Of a stretch of 64,000 bases of DNA, positions 1-8,000 are shown piece after piece. The stretch covers positions 7,235-71,234 of the forward strand of contig NZ_JODS01000039.1 of assembly GCF_000718025.1 (NCBI RefSeq), written 5' to 3'. The notes under the pieces were generated by a model that was not told the origin of the DNA, made no database searches, and was given only the letters and a program-made list of their open reading frames with translations. The stretch's first letter is position 1, and each line of letters starts with the position of its first letter. A program made the position numbers and the translations under genes. Source of the stretch: Kitasatospora purpeofusca. GTDB lineage: Bacteria; Actinomycetota; Actinomycetes; Streptomycetales; Streptomycetaceae.

Positions 1-879
1 ATGCCGGAGTGGCTGCTCGGCACCGGATTCATGGTCATCGGGTTGATCCTCTCCGCGCTCGCCCTCAACCAGGGCGAGGTGTCGCTGGTCGAACCCCTCC
101 TCGCGACCAACCTCATCTTCGCGATGGCACTCGCCAGGGTGCTGACCCGCCAGACGCTAGGACGCTCCGGCTGGGCGGGGGTGGTGCTGCTGGCACTGGG
201 CGTGACGGTGTTCATCGTGGCCGGCCGCCCCACCGGCGGCGGCCCCCCGGCGAGCGAACTGCGGCACTGGCTGGTGATCGGGACGGTGGTCGGGCTGACC
301 CTGCTGCTGGTCTCGTTCGCCCGCCGGCTGCCGCTGTTCGAGGAGGCGACCCTGCTCGCGCTGGCCGCGGGCCTGCTCTACGGGCTCCAGGACGCGCTCA
401 CCCGGACCACCACCCAGCGGCTCGACCACCAGGGACTGGACGCCGTCCTGCGCAGTTGGCAACCGTATGCCGTCGTCGCGGCCGGTGTGGTCGGCCTACT
501 GCTGGTCCAGAGCGCGTTCGAGGCCGCGCCGCTGCGGATGTCCCTCCCCGCGCTGACCGCCGCGCAGCCGATCTCCGGCATCGTCTGCGCGGTCGGCTTC
601 CTCGGCGACCGCCTCCGGGTCACCCCGGGTGCACTGGCGTGGGAGGTGATCGGTCTGATCGCCGTCGTGATCGGCGTCGTGGTGATCGGCCGCCACCCCG
701 CCCTTCCGGGCACCACCGGCATTTCCGGCGGCACCGGTGGTACCGGCGCTGGTGACAGTGGCGGCGCTGGTGGCACCGACAGCGGTCCGCCGCCCGGCCC
801 GACCGGCCGCCCACCCCGGACCTCCACCGAGGAGGACACCCCCGGCACCGGCACCGGCGGCCCCACGGACACGGGCTGA
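1..879 (+). CDS. EamA/DMT-family transporter, 5'-truncated by the window edge
   Basis: Integral membrane protein of the drug/metabolite transporter superfamily. The visible part holds about eight hydrophobic helices, with the family-like segment SLVEPLLATNLIFAMALA near the start and AQPISGIVCAVGFLGDRL near the end. Family members normally have about ten helices and open with a helix upstream of this point, so the ATG at base 1 is probably internal and the real start lies outside the window. The last 60 or so residues are a Gly/Thr/Pro-rich hydrophilic tail, presumably cytoplasmic. Substrate unknown. It is followed after 56 bases by the DUF6629 gene on the same strand. Confidence 0.75.
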   Translation: MPEWLLGTGFMVIGLILSALALNQGEVSLVEPLLATNLIFAMALARVLTRQTLGRSGWAGVVLLALGVTVFIVAGRPTGGGPPASELRHWLVIGTVVGLTLLLVSFARRLPLFEEATLLALAAGLLYGLQDALTRTTTQRLDHQGLDAVLRSWQPYAVVAAGVVGLLLVQSAFEAAPLRMSLPALTAAQPISGIVCAVGFLGDRLRVTPGALAWEVIGLIAVVIGVVVIGRHPALPGTTGISGGTGGTGAGDSGGAGGTDSGPPPGPTGRPPRTSTEEDTPGTGTGGPTDTG

Positions 880-935
880 TCGCCCGACCCCGGACCCGTT
901 GACCGACCGACCCATCGCCGACCACCGGAGACCCC

Positions 936-1601
936 ATGTGCTGGAGTGCCCAGGCGGACCTCGTCGTCGGCAGCGCCGTGACGGCCGTCGGCGTGCTCTG
1001 CCTCGTGCGCGCCCACCGCGCCGGCCGACCCGAACGCCTGCCGCTCGCCGCTCTCCCGCTCGTCCTCGGGGTGCACCAGCTGATCGAGGCCGCGGTCTGG
1101 TCGGGCACCGACGGTGACCTCTCGCCCGCGCCGGCCGCCTGGGCCCGCACAGCCTGGGCGGTGATCGCTCTACCCCTGCTCCCGCTCCTGGTCCCGATCG
1201 GCGTCCGCTGCGCCGCCAGGGTCGACCGCCCACGTCAGCGACTGCTGACCGGGTTCGTGATCCTCGGCCTCCTCGTCGCCGTGCCCTTGGCCCACACCGT
1301 CGCCACCCATCCCGTCGGCGCCACCGCCCATGCCCACACCCTCGACTACCGCCTCGGCGCCCCGTACCCCGCCCTCCTTCTCACCGGCTACCTCCTCGCC
1401 ACCGTGGGCTCGCTCCTCCTCAGCGGTGACCGCCTCCTCCGTCGTCTCGGTCTGCTGACCGGAATCGGCGCCCTGGTCTGTGCCCTCCTCTGGCAACTCG
1501 CCTTCGTCTCCACCTGGTGCGCCCTCGCCGCCCTCGCCTCCGTCCTTCTGCTCCGCTGGACGACCTCACCACTTCCCGCCGCTCGCCCCCGGACTTCGTA
1601 G
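936..1601 (+). CDS. DUF6629 family membrane protein
   Basis: A 221-residue polytopic membrane protein. The N-terminus MCWSAQADLVVGS, followed by a short helix and LVLGVHQLIEAAVW, is the hallmark I recognise for the DUF6629 family of Streptomyces membrane proteins. About six hydrophobic segments can be seen. A GGAG ribosome-binding site lies 6 bases upstream of the ATG. Function is unknown; family members have no established biochemical role. It converges with the MFS gene to its right, and the 130-base gap is GC-rich with several short GTCCGGC repeats. Confidence 0.8.
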   Translation: MCWSAQADLVVGSAVTAVGVLCLVRAHRAGRPERLPLAALPLVLGVHQLIEAAVWSGTDGDLSPAPAAWARTAWAVIALPLLPLLVPIGVRCAARVDRPRQRLLTGFVILGLLVAVPLAHTVATHPVGATAHAHTLDYRLGAPYPALLLTGYLLATVGSLLLSGDRLLRRLGLLTGIGALVCALLWQLAFVSTWCALAALASVLLLRWTTSPLPAARPRTS

Positions 1602-1731
1602 CCCCGAGTCCGTCATCGCATCCGTCACCGCGTCCGGCGGGCGCCCCGGCCGCCGCGCGGGGGCGTCCGGCCGCCGTGCGGGTGTCCGGCGGGCAGGTGG
1701 CTGCCGCCGCGGCCGCCCGGCCCCGCCGAGG

Positions 1732-3168
1732 TCAGCCGGCTGCCGGGGCCGTCGGGCCCGGCACCTTCTGCTCCGGGGTGCTGCTCGCGTCCGGGGCCGC
1801 CGCCGAGGCGCGACCACGCTTGCGGTCCATCTCCCGCCACTCGGGCCGCAGTCCGGACAGGGCGGTGGTGGCGACGTACAGACCGCCGCACGCGAGCAGC
1901 ACCGGTATGAGTCCGACCATGGACACGGCCGCGCCCGCGAGCAGGCCGCCCACCGGGATTCCCGCCCAGGCGAGCGAGTCGCCCAGCGCATTGACCCGGC
2001 CCAGCAGGTGGCGGGGCACCCGTTCGAGCTGGACGGCACCGAGGATCGGATTGAGGAAGCCACCGCCGAAGCCGCTGACCGCGAAGACCGCGACCACCAG
2101 TCCCATCGGCACGTCCACCGCGAGGACGAGGAAGCGTGGGGCGCCGACGAGCAGGAAGCCGACGAAGAACACCGTCCGGCGCGGCAGGCGATGGGCGACC
2201 GCCGCCGCGATCAGGCTGCCGGCCACCGCCGCGATCCCCCAGGCGCTCCCGGTCAGACCGATCGCGGCCGGGCCGCCGCCCGATTCCCGGGCCCAGACGG
2301 GCACCAGCACACTGAGGAACGCCGCGTCCAGGAGGTTGGTCACCGCGACCGTCACGATGACGGTCAGCAGCAGAGGCTCGCCCCGCAGGAACGCGAATCC
2401 CTCCCGGAACATCCGCCAGTAGCCGACCGGCCGGTCCCCGTCGGCGGCGTCGGCCCCGCCTCCCGTCGGCACGGTCGCCGGTCCGGACGCCCCCGGCACC
2501 GCGGCCGAGCGGCCCATCCCCCGGGGAAGCGCGACGGCGATCACGAGCGAGCCGAGTGCGAAGGCGACCGCATTGACCGTCAGACCGGCCATCGGGCCGA
2601 GCAGGGCGATCAGCCCGCCACCGACCGCCGGACCGATCGTGGTGGCAAGCCGCTCCGTCACCCCGGAAAGACCGGTGGCCCGCTCCATCGGAATCCGGCC
2701 CAGATCGGCCGCCTCGGCGACCATGACCTCCTTGGCCAGGTCCCCCGGGCCGCGGGCGGCGCCGATGATGGCGACCATGACCAGCAGGAGCCAGAACGGC
2801 AGCAGGCCGAGCGCGTGCAGCAGCGGGACCAGGCCCGCCGCGACGGCGCTCACCGCGTCCGTCGTCCAGGAGACGACACGCGGACCGATCCGGTCGACCA
2901 CCGGGCCGGCGAAGGCCTTGACGAGCACATAGGGCGTCAGCTCGACGAACGCGACGACTCCGGTCATGGTGGCACTGCCGGTCGTGGCCAGCACGAACCA
3001 TGGCAGGGCGATCGCCGAGACCCGGGTGCCGGTGAGCGAGACGGCCATCGCCGTCAGCACCCCGACCAGAGGCCGGAAGCTGCGCGGCCCGCTGGCCGGA
3101 CCCTTGGTGGCCGCGGCCGTCGCCCCGGGCGGCGGCACCTGGGCCGGAACCGTGGCGTCGGCGCTCAT
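1732..3168 (-). CDS. MFS transporter, likely drug exporter
   Basis: A 478-residue major facilitator protein with about 12 predicted helices. Family signs are the N-terminal VSLTGTRVSAIALPWFVLATTG segment and the loop between helices 2 and 3 with a D-R-I-G motif (residues around 93-97). It resembles the MFS_3/TetA-like subgroup of actinobacterial drug or macrolide exporters. Its ATG overlaps the stop of the preceding ArsR-type regulator (ATGA, 4 bases), so the two are translationally coupled. This arrangement suggests that the regulator controls the exporter in response to its substrate, which is unknown. Confidence 0.85.
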   Translation of the reverse strand: MSADATVPAQVPPPGATAAATKGPASGPRSFRPLVGVLTAMAVSLTGTRVSAIALPWFVLATTGSATMTGVVAFVELTPYVLVKAFAGPVVDRIGPRVVSWTTDAVSAVAAGLVPLLHALGLLPFWLLLVMVAIIGAARGPGDLAKEVMVAEAADLGRIPMERATGLSGVTERLATTIGPAVGGGLIALLGPMAGLTVNAVAFALGSLVIAVALPRGMGRSAAVPGASGPATVPTGGGADAADGDRPVGYWRMFREGFAFLRGEPLLLTVIVTVAVTNLLDAAFLSVLVPVWARESGGGPAAIGLTGSAWGIAAVAGSLIAAAVAHRLPRRTVFFVGFLLVGAPRFLVLAVDVPMGLVVAVFAVSGFGGGFLNPILGAVQLERVPRHLLGRVNALGDSLAWAGIPVGGLLAGAAVSMVGLIPVLLACGGLYVATTALSGLRPEWREMDRKRGRASAAAPDASSTPEQKVPGPTAPAAG

Positions 3169-3785
3169 GACCGGTCCTCCGGCACGTCGTCGTCAGCGGC
3201 CTGCGGCTCGGGAAGCACCTGGACGATCACGGCCACCCGGTCCGTGCCCTCGGGGGTGGGACCCCCCGGGTCGATGCGGCGGTAGCGGGCGACCACCTCC
3301 GACATTTCTCGGGCCAGGGTCCGGGCCTCCTCCGGGGTCAGTTGGAGCACCATGTCACTGAGGTCCATCGCCTGTCGCCACTCGGGCGTCATCGTCTCGT
3401 AGGCGTTGAGCGCCGTCTGTGCCGTGAGGGTGTGGGCCGTGACGATCGACCGCAGATAGCCGAGCGCCGCCTCCGGATCGTCCCCGCTGTCCGTCCACCA
3501 GCTGGTCTGGTGGACCGCCTTCCACCAGCGGTCCCGGGCATTGCCGCGCTCGGTGTCCTCGGCGACGAATCCGGACGCCGCGAGCTGGCGGAGGTGGTAG
3601 CTGGTCGCTCCCGAGTTCAGCCCCAACTGCTCGGCCAGCTTGGTGGCGGTGGACGGGCCGTTCTTCCGGAGCAGCCCGATCAGCTGCACCCGCACCGGAT
3701 GGGCCAGGGCCCGCAGGCCCTTGGCATCGATCACGACATCGGTCTGCGGGTCCGGACTGTGCAACCACCTGCGGTCATCGGTCAT
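3165..3785 (-). CDS. ArsR-type winged-helix regulator (HTH_20), with MFS exporter
   Basis: A 206-residue DNA-binding protein. Residues about 15-75 form the winged helix: ALAHPVRVQLIGLLRKNGPS followed by a recognition helix in TKLAEQLGLNSGATSYHLRQL. The C-terminal half is helical and probably binds a ligand or dimerises. I chose the ATG at 3785 over one 21 bases upstream because a TACTGT -10 box (3792-3797) sits 6 bases before it, as in leaderless actinobacterial transcripts, and because a long inverted repeat lies immediately upstream. The gene overlaps the MFS gene by 4 bases, and it is presumably an autoregulated repressor of that exporter. Confidence 0.85.
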   Translation of the reverse strand: MTDDRRWLHSPDPQTDVVIDAKGLRALAHPVRVQLIGLLRKNGPSTATKLAEQLGLNSGATSYHLRQLAASGFVAEDTERGNARDRWWKAVHQTSWWTDSGDDPEAALGYLRSIVTAHTLTAQTALNAYETMTPEWRQAMDLSDMVLQLTPEEARTLAREMSEVVARYRRIDPGGPTPEGTDRVAVIVQVLPEPQAADDDVPEDRS

Positions 3786-3798
3786 GGCAACACAGTAG

Positions 3799-3849
3799 AA
3801 CCGCAAAGTGTTCTTCGCAAAGGTTTTTTGCGAAGAACCCTTTGCGGTT
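3799..3849. promoter_or_regulatory. 22-bp-arm inverted repeat, probable operator of the ArsR-type regulator
   Basis: Left arm 3799-3820 and right arm 3828-3849 are reverse complements with one mismatch, separated by 7 bases. The inner part contains TTCTTCGCAA facing TTGCGAAGAA and the outer part has CCGCAAAG facing CTTTGCGG, so each arm may hold two half-sites. It ends just upstream of a TACTGT -10 element for the leaderless regulator gene and covers its -35 region. Binding of the regulator here would block its own promoter and that of the coupled exporter. It is too AT-balanced and badly placed for a terminator. Confidence 0.75.
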
Positions 3850-3912
3850 TCGAACAGGGGCCGCGCACCGCCGCAGGACCGGCCCGCGCCGACCGGGGAG
3901 CGGGCCGCCGTC

Positions 3913-4914
3913 TCAGTCCCGCGCGACAGCCAGCACCAGGACCACGGTGAGCCCGCCGCCCGCCGTCTGCTCCACCCTCAGCCGGCCCCCGGCCGCGCGC
4001 ACCAGCGCCGAGATCGACGGCCCGACCGGTTCCTGTCCGCCCGCCCCCCGCCGGGGAGCGGTCGCATCCCCCGCGCCCTCCACGGCCCAACCGCTCCCGC
4101 CACCACTGCCGGGACCGCCGAACCCGCCACCCGGTGCCCAGCCGGCGCCCGGGATTCCCGGCTCGCCGTACATCCCGGCCAGCAGCCACTGACGGGCCTC
4201 CGGCGGCTCCGACGCCCCCCGGTCCACCACCCTCAGCTCGACCCGGGCGGGCTCGGCAGTCCACGCCTCCGACCCGCCGAACGCTCCCCCGGTGAACGCC
4301 CCCTTGCCGAGCACTCCCCTGCCGAGGGAGCCCTTCCCGGAAGCCCCCCGGCCGAACACCCCTCCCGGCCCCGCCCCGCCCCGAGCACCCAGCAGGCCGT
4401 CGGGACCGGGCAGCGGATCGGCCCGGACCAGCACCCGGGCCCCCGCCGGACTGCGCCGGATCGCGTGATCGACCAGCCCGGCCAGGGCCGCCTCCAGCCG
4501 CGGGGAGTCCGCGATCACGACCGGAAGCCCCACCGGAAGCCGAACCGCCACCGTGGCTCCCCGGCCACCACCCCGCAGTACCCGTCCGACCACCTCGGCC
4601 ACCTGCACGTGCCTCGCGTCCGGCACACAGCCGGCGGCCCGGTCGATCCAGCGCAACCGCTCCAGTTCGGGCCGCGACAACAGCTGCGGTCCGGCCATGC
4701 CGCCGACCGCGGACCGGCCCGAACTCCCGGCACCCACCGGCCCGATCGGCGCGGCGAGCATCACGCCGTGCCGGTCCGGCTCCGGCCGGCCACCCCCGCC
4801 CACGCCCTTGAGCAACCGCGCGCCCGCCAGCGCCCCGGACCGCCCGAGCGGGCCGAGCCCGCCCAGCGCCCGGGCACCCGACGCGACGTAGCCCCAGAGC
4901 TTCCCGCCTGCCAT
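3913..4914 (-). CDS. Degenerate histidine-kinase-like ATPase domain protein
   Basis: A 333-residue protein starting at an ATG preceded by GGGCAGGA. Residues around 115-150 (RLPVGLPVVIADSPRLEAAL followed by AGLVDHAIRRSPAGA) resemble the N-box of KdpD/sensor-kinase HATPase domains. The end, ALVRAAGGRLRVEQTAGGGL, matches the last strand of that fold. The usual glycine-rich ATP-lid motifs between them are replaced by Gly/Pro-rich low-complexity sequence, and no phosphoacceptor histidine or membrane helix is obvious. It is probably not an active kinase. It stands alone, 64 bases from the operator of the neighbouring regulator; its role is unknown. Confidence 0.55.
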   Translation of the reverse strand: MAGGKLWGYVASGARALGGLGPLGRSGALAGARLLKGVGGGGRPEPDRHGVMLAAPIGPVGAGSSGRSAVGGMAGPQLLSRPELERLRWIDRAAGCVPDARHVQVAEVVGRVLRGGGRGATVAVRLPVGLPVVIADSPRLEAALAGLVDHAIRRSPAGARVLVRADPLPGPDGLLGARGGAGPGGVFGRGASGKGSLGRGVLGKGAFTGGAFGGSEAWTAEPARVELRVVDRGASEPPEARQWLLAGMYGEPGIPGAGWAPGGGFGGPGSGGGSGWAVEGAGDATAPRRGAGGQEPVGPSISALVRAAGGRLRVEQTAGGGLTVVLVLAVARD

Positions 4915-5253
4915 CGTCCTGCCCTTCGTCCATCGCGGACCCGATCCGCCACCCCATGACGGACCGGTGCGGGCCGATTCCCCGGCCCTGCGCCAAGCCT
5001 GCGCCCCCGCCGCCCGGGTGACAATCCGGCCCCGGTGCCACACCAGCCGCTGCTACCCCGCCGACCAGCGGGGCCGCCCTCCGGCAACCGGCGGGAGCAC
5101 CACACCGGCGCGCGTCGGTCCGTACGCGCCCCCTTCCCTGCCACCGACCCCTCTTCGGGCGCCGGCCGCGACTCTCCCCCGCGCTTCTCCCGCGCCCGCC
5201 GGCCGGGCTCGCGGCACCCGGCCCGATCCGGCCGGCGAACCTAGACTGACCCC

Positions 5254-6984
5254 ATGGCCCGGCTCAACGACAAAGTCAGGGAGCTGCTGCAGGAGTACGC
5301 CGACCTGATCTCGATCACCGGCGGCGACGCCTTCCGCGCCCGCGCCTACGAGAAGGCCGCCCGAGCGGTCGGCGGCCACCCCGCGGACATCGACGGCCTC
5401 GACGTGAAGGGGCTCCAGCAGATCCCCGGGGTCGGCAGGTCCACCGCCGAGAAGATCGCCGAGTACCTCGCCGGCGGGCGGATCGAGGCACTGGAGACGC
5501 TCCGGGCCGAGATCCCCTCCGGGGTGCGCGCCATGATGTCCGTCCCCGGCGTGGGACCGAAGCGCGCGCTCGCGCTCTACCGTGACCTCGGCATCGCCTC
5601 CGTCGACGAACTCGCCGAGGCGATCCGCGCCGACCGGCTGAGCGACGTCCCCGGCCTGGGCGAACGCAGCGGCGAGAAGATCCTGCACGGCATCGAACTG
5701 ATCCGGCAGTCCGGCGGCCGGACGCTGCTGGACTCCGCCACGGCGCTGGCCGACCGGATCGTCGCGGCACTGGCAGCCGTGCCGGGGTGCACCCGCTGCG
5801 CGTACGCGGGCTCGCTGCGCCGGATGCGCGAGACGGTCGGCGACATCGACATCCTGGCCACCGCCGAGGATTCCGCGCCCCTGATGGCCGCGCTCACGGC
5901 GCTCCCCTACACGGCCGAGGTGATCGGCACCGGGCCGACCAAGACGTCGATCCGCACCACGGACGGGATCCAGATCGACCTGCGGGTCGTCCCGGAGGAG
6001 GACTGGGGCGCGGCCCTGGTCTACTTCACCGGTTCGAAGGCGCACAACATCAAGCTCCGGACGATGGCGGTCCGGGCGGGCCTGAAGCTCTCCGAGTACG
6101 GGCTGTTCGACGCCGAGAGCGGCGAGAAGATCGTGTCGGCCGACGAGGACGAGGTGTACGCCGCGCTCGGCCTGCCCTGGGTCGCGCCGCCGTTGCGCGA
6201 GGACCGGGGTGAGATCGAGGCAGCCCTGCGCGACGAGCTGCCGGAGCTGGTGACCGAGGCGGACCTCCGCGGCGACCTGCACACCCACACCGATCTCACC
6301 GACGGGCTGGCCACCCTGGAGGAGATGATCGACACCGCCGCCGCGCGCGGCTACGCGTACTACGCGGTCACCGACCACGCCCCCGACCTGGTGATGCAGC
6401 GGATGACGGACGAGAAGATGCTCGCCCAGCGTGAGCAGCTGCGCGAACTGGCCGGGCGGCACCGGCGGATGCGGCTGCTGCACGGCACCGAGTTGAACAT
6501 CGGACCGGACGGCACCGTCGACTGGCCGGCCGAGTTCCTGTCCGGTTTCGATGTCTGCGTGGCGTCCGTGCACTCCCACTTCGGCGCGGACCGGGACGCC
6601 CAGACGCGTCGGCTGATCCGCGCCTGCGAGAACCCGCACGTGCACATCATCGGCCACCTCACCACCCGCCGGATCGGCCGGCGCGGGCCGATCGACGTCG
6701 ACCTGGACGCCGTCTTCGCCGCTGCCGCCCGGACCGGGACCGCGATCGAGATCAACAGCTCGCCCCAGCGCCTCGACCTGCGGGACGAGGACGTGCTCCG
6801 GGCCAAGCGCCACGGCGTGAAGTTCTCGATCGACAGCGACGCCCACGCCACCCCCCACCTCGCCTACCCCAGGTACGGGATCGGCACCGCCCAACGCGCG
6901 TGGCTCACCGCCGAGGACGTGATCAACACCTGGCCGTGGCAACGCCTCAAGCGGTTCCTCCGCAAGGACGCGCTCCGTACCTGA
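5254..6984 (+). CDS. polX: DNA polymerase X family protein with PHP phosphoesterase domain
   Basis: A 576-residue bacterial PolX, a gap-filling repair polymerase with an attached metal-dependent PHP exonuclease/phosphoesterase. Helix-hairpin-helix motifs occur at about 55-72 (QIPGVGRSTAEKI), 96-108 and 131-145. The nucleotidyltransferase core has GS at 186-187, GDID at 196-199 and a third carboxylate at D242, so its catalytic triad is intact. The PHP domain begins near 340 with DLHTHTD (H343, H345). A TAGACT -10 box six bases before the ATG suggests a leaderless transcript. Length fits the family (about 570 residues). It stands alone, with no obvious repair partner beside it. Confidence 0.93.
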   Translation: MARLNDKVRELLQEYADLISITGGDAFRARAYEKAARAVGGHPADIDGLDVKGLQQIPGVGRSTAEKIAEYLAGGRIEALETLRAEIPSGVRAMMSVPGVGPKRALALYRDLGIASVDELAEAIRADRLSDVPGLGERSGEKILHGIELIRQSGGRTLLDSATALADRIVAALAAVPGCTRCAYAGSLRRMRETVGDIDILATAEDSAPLMAALTALPYTAEVIGTGPTKTSIRTTDGIQIDLRVVPEEDWGAALVYFTGSKAHNIKLRTMAVRAGLKLSEYGLFDAESGEKIVSADEDEVYAALGLPWVAPPLREDRGEIEAALRDELPELVTEADLRGDLHTHTDLTDGLATLEEMIDTAAARGYAYYAVTDHAPDLVMQRMTDEKMLAQREQLRELAGRHRRMRLLHGTELNIGPDGTVDWPAEFLSGFDVCVASVHSHFGADRDAQTRRLIRACENPHVHIIGHLTTRRIGRRGPIDVDLDAVFAAAARTGTAIEINSSPQRLDLRDEDVLRAKRHGVKFSIDSDAHATPHLAYPRYGIGTAQRAWLTAEDVINTWPWQRLKRFLRKDALRT

Positions 6985-7316
6985 GTGTCCGATCCGGGGT
7001 GGTGCGACCAGGGTCAGAAAATTGTCCGATTTGTGGGAATTTTTTCCGGATACCCCTGGTGCGGCGGTCACCCGAGGCGCATCATGGTGATGGACCTGCG
7101 AGGTAGCCGCGGAGGTTCGACCGCAGGAGGCAGTGGCGACAGATCGAGACGGATCAGGGTCTGCCGCTGGTACCTCGGTCGACGATCGAACTAGTTGGCC
7201 GGAGGACGGGACGTCCGGAGGCCACCCCCACCTCGCAGGTTCCCCATGTCCGGCCGAACCCCTCACCGGCCGGACATCCCACGTCGACCCGCCGGTGCCC
7301 CGGCGCCGGTTCCGCG
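6985..7316. other. 332-base intergenic region with a possible 36-codon ORF
   Basis: This stretch is noticeably less GC-rich than its surroundings at 7010-7060, where AAAATTGTCCGATTTG and GGAATTTTTTCCGGAT occur. It holds an ORF of 36 codons (ATG 7084 to TAG 7194; MVMDLRGSRGGSTAGG...) with a weak GAGG upstream. It might be a small gene, a regulatory RNA or the leader of an unseen transcript. It also contains the 3' flanks of two convergent genes, but I see no strong terminator hairpin. Confidence 0.3.
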
Positions 7317-8000
7317 CTACGACGCGGTCGGCACCGCATACCCCATCTCCCACGCGTGCACGGCGATGCCCACCCGGTTCTGCACGCCCAGCTTGCGCTG
7401 GATGCTCGCCACGTGCGTCTTCACCGTGCCGGGGGAGATGAAGAGTTCGGCGGCGATGTCGGCATTGGTCCGACCGGCGGCCACCTGGCCGGCGATCTCC
7501 ACCTCTCGTTCGGTCAACGGCGCCGCGGGAGCCGATCGGCGGTCCACCCTCCGGGGTGCGGTCACATGCTGGAGCAACCGCACGGTGACCGCCGGGCTGA
7601 TCAGGCTCTCCCCTCCTGCCGCCGCCCGGACCGCCTCGGCGAGCAGGGCGGGACCGGACCGCTTCAGCAGGAATCCGGAAGCCCCGTGCCTCAGCGCCGG
7701 ATAGACGTACTCGTCCAGGTCGAAGGTGGTCAGCACCACCACGCGCACGGGCGTGACCGCCCCCGGACCGGCCAGGCGCCTGGTGAGCTCCAGACCGTCC
7801 ATCCTGGGCATCCGGATGTCCACGAGCGCGACGTCCGGGCGCAGCTCCGCCGCGAGTTCGAGCGCGGCGACCCCGTCGGCCGCCTCACCGACCACGGTGA
7901 TGTCGTCCTGGGCCTCCAGGATCCGCCGCACGCTCCGGCGGACGGCTTCCTGGTCGTCCGCGATCAGGGTACGGATGGGATCCGGATTCGGACTCGTCAC
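7317..8000 (-). CDS. NarL/LuxR-type response regulator
   Basis: A two-component response regulator of 227 residues from the GTG at 8000. The receiver domain (about 10-130) has the acidic pair ADDQ near the start, the phosphoacceptor D61 in VALVDIRMPRMDG, the T in VVLTTFD and the K in GFLLKRS. The C-terminal LuxR-type helix-turn-helix is PLTEREVEIAGQVAAGRTNA through FISPGTVKTHVASIQRKLGV. A longer in-frame ORF begins at 8156, but its extra residues are low-complexity Pro/Arg sequence. The histidine kinase to its right is its likely partner and overlaps it by 116 bases. Confidence 0.87.
   Translation of the reverse strand: MTSPNPDPIRTLIADDQEAVRRSVRRILEAQDDITVVGEAADGVAALELAAELRPDVALVDIRMPRMDGLELTRRLAGPGAVTPVRVVVLTTFDLDEYVYPALRHGASGFLLKRSGPALLAEAVRAAAGGESLISPAVTVRLLQHVTAPRRVDRRSAPAAPLTEREVEIAGQVAAGRTNADIAAELFISPGTVKTHVASIQRKLGVQNRVGIAVHAWEMGYAVPTAS

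Noticed and set aside
1480..3285. 601-codon plus-strand frame over the MFS exporter
   Set aside because: Arg/His/Asp-rich low-complexity product typical of a GC-bias shadow; the minus strand codes for a normal 12-helix transporter.
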